Assembly (NCBI GenBank): GCA_030824095.1
Contig: JAVBYK010000106.1
Coordinates: 1 to 5,421 of the forward strand
Origin: a bacterium
Lineage (GTDB): Bacteria; Pseudomonadota; Gammaproteobacteria; Burkholderiales; Burkholderiaceae_C
Direction: 5' to 3'
DNA length: 5,421 nucleotides
In this document: positions 5,159 through 5,421 of the stretch, piece after piece
How the letters are laid out: each line of letters starts with the position of its first letter
Numbering within the stretch: the stretch's first letter is position 1
The notes under the pieces: generated by a model
The model's database searches: none
What the model saw: the letters and a program-made list of their open reading frames with translations, nothing else
Told to the model about the DNA's origin: nothing
Translations under genes and position numbers: made by a program

Positions 5159-5421
5159 AGGAGAGCAAGTGCTTCATCGTAGGCGAACTTGCCCATGTGC
5201 TGTTCCATTGCTTCCACCGAGGCCGCGCCGATGGCTTGTACCAAGGTCTGTCGGTGCTGCTCAAAGTAGCGCCGCGCGGCCATGTCACCCGTATCCAGCA
5301 TTGCAGCGAGATCTTGAATGACCCGGTGAGGTGACTGCTGCGACGGCATTGCCAAAGCGTCCGGCCCGACGATTCCGGGCTCTGTCAATTGGGACTGTAT
5401 CCCTTGCAGCAGCAGCGGCAG
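5143..5421 (-). CDS. Probable C-terminal tail of a (hybrid) sensor histidine kinase (partial)
   Basis: The minus-strand frame is open to the window edge: 92 codons are visible, and the upstream part is missing. A TTG at 5388 is not taken as a start because the frame continues without a stop. The visible part reads as soluble and helical: VIQDLAAMLDTGDMAARRYFEQH, then LVQAIGAASVEAMEQHMGKFAYDEALALLRR. This pattern (leucine-rich helix, a D/E-rich turn, a FxxH helix, and a final FxYDEALALL helix) resembles the C-terminal tail of many betaproteobacterial hybrid sensor kinases after their last receiver domain. No HxxKG-type phosphotransfer histidine motif is visible, so it is not a canonical HPt. 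The 4-base overlap with an HD-GYP regulator strongly supports a kinase-regulator pair. An unrelated regulatory protein remains possible. Confidence 0.6.
   Translation of the reverse strand: MPLLLQGIQSQLTEPGIVGPDALAMPSQQSPHRVIQDLAAMLDTGDMAARRYFEQHRQTLVQAIGAASVEAMEQHMGKFAYDEALALLRRQT

Noticed and set aside
4784..5321. Plus-strand frames opposite the regulator and kinase tail (4784-5182, 5091-5321)
   Set aside because: They are antisense to the REC domain, whose conserved residues fix the minus strand as coding.
5143..5388. A standalone 81-aa protein starting at TTG 5388
   Set aside because: The frame stays open to the window edge at 5421 and there is no good ribosome site before the TTG; it is better read as the end of a larger gene.

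Overview
The window looks like chromosomal DNA from a betaproteobacterium, most likely of the Comamonadaceae (Acidovorax/Rhodoferax/Polaromonas/Hydrogenophaga-like). This is inferred from the high G+C, the AceE-type E1, a dihydrolipoamide dehydrogenase carrying its own N-terminal lipoyl domain, a DUF3079 protein, and repeat-like sequences that resemble those I remember from this family. No taxonomic search was possible.

Positions 1-3578 (+ strand) are the end of a pyruvate dehydrogenase operon: the last 98 codons of aceE (E1), a complete aceF (E2, 452 aa, one lipoyl domain) and a complete lpdA (E3, 619 aa, with an extra lipoyl domain). aceE and aceF are separated by 66 bases that hold a strong imperfect hairpin of REP-like appearance. 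aceF and lpdA overlap by 4 bases (GTGA) behind a good Shine-Dalgarno, so E3 is probably translationally coupled to E2. The lipoyl domains of E2 and E3 are near copies. They are followed by related linker segments whose DNA resembles a dispersed Comamonadaceae repeat. Together the three proteins convert pyruvate to acetyl-CoA, CO2 and NADH.

Positions 3606-3842 (+) encode a small four-cysteine DUF3079 protein, 27 bases after lpdA and possibly at the end of the same transcript. Positions 3843-4024 (182 bases) hold no convincing gene. This is the junction between convergent transcription units and contains several short inverted repeats but no classical U-tract terminator.

Positions 4025-5421 (- strand) are a two-component signalling operon read toward the junction. 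A truncated upstream gene, probably the C-terminal tail of a large (hybrid) sensor histidine kinase, overlaps by 4 bases (ATGA) a complete REC-HD-GYP response regulator that should hydrolyse cyclic di-GMP. 

I found no mobile element ORF, CRISPR array, tRNA or rRNA. The region is mostly ordinary core metabolism and signalling; the most unusual material is the repeat-like DNA inside and between the PDH genes.
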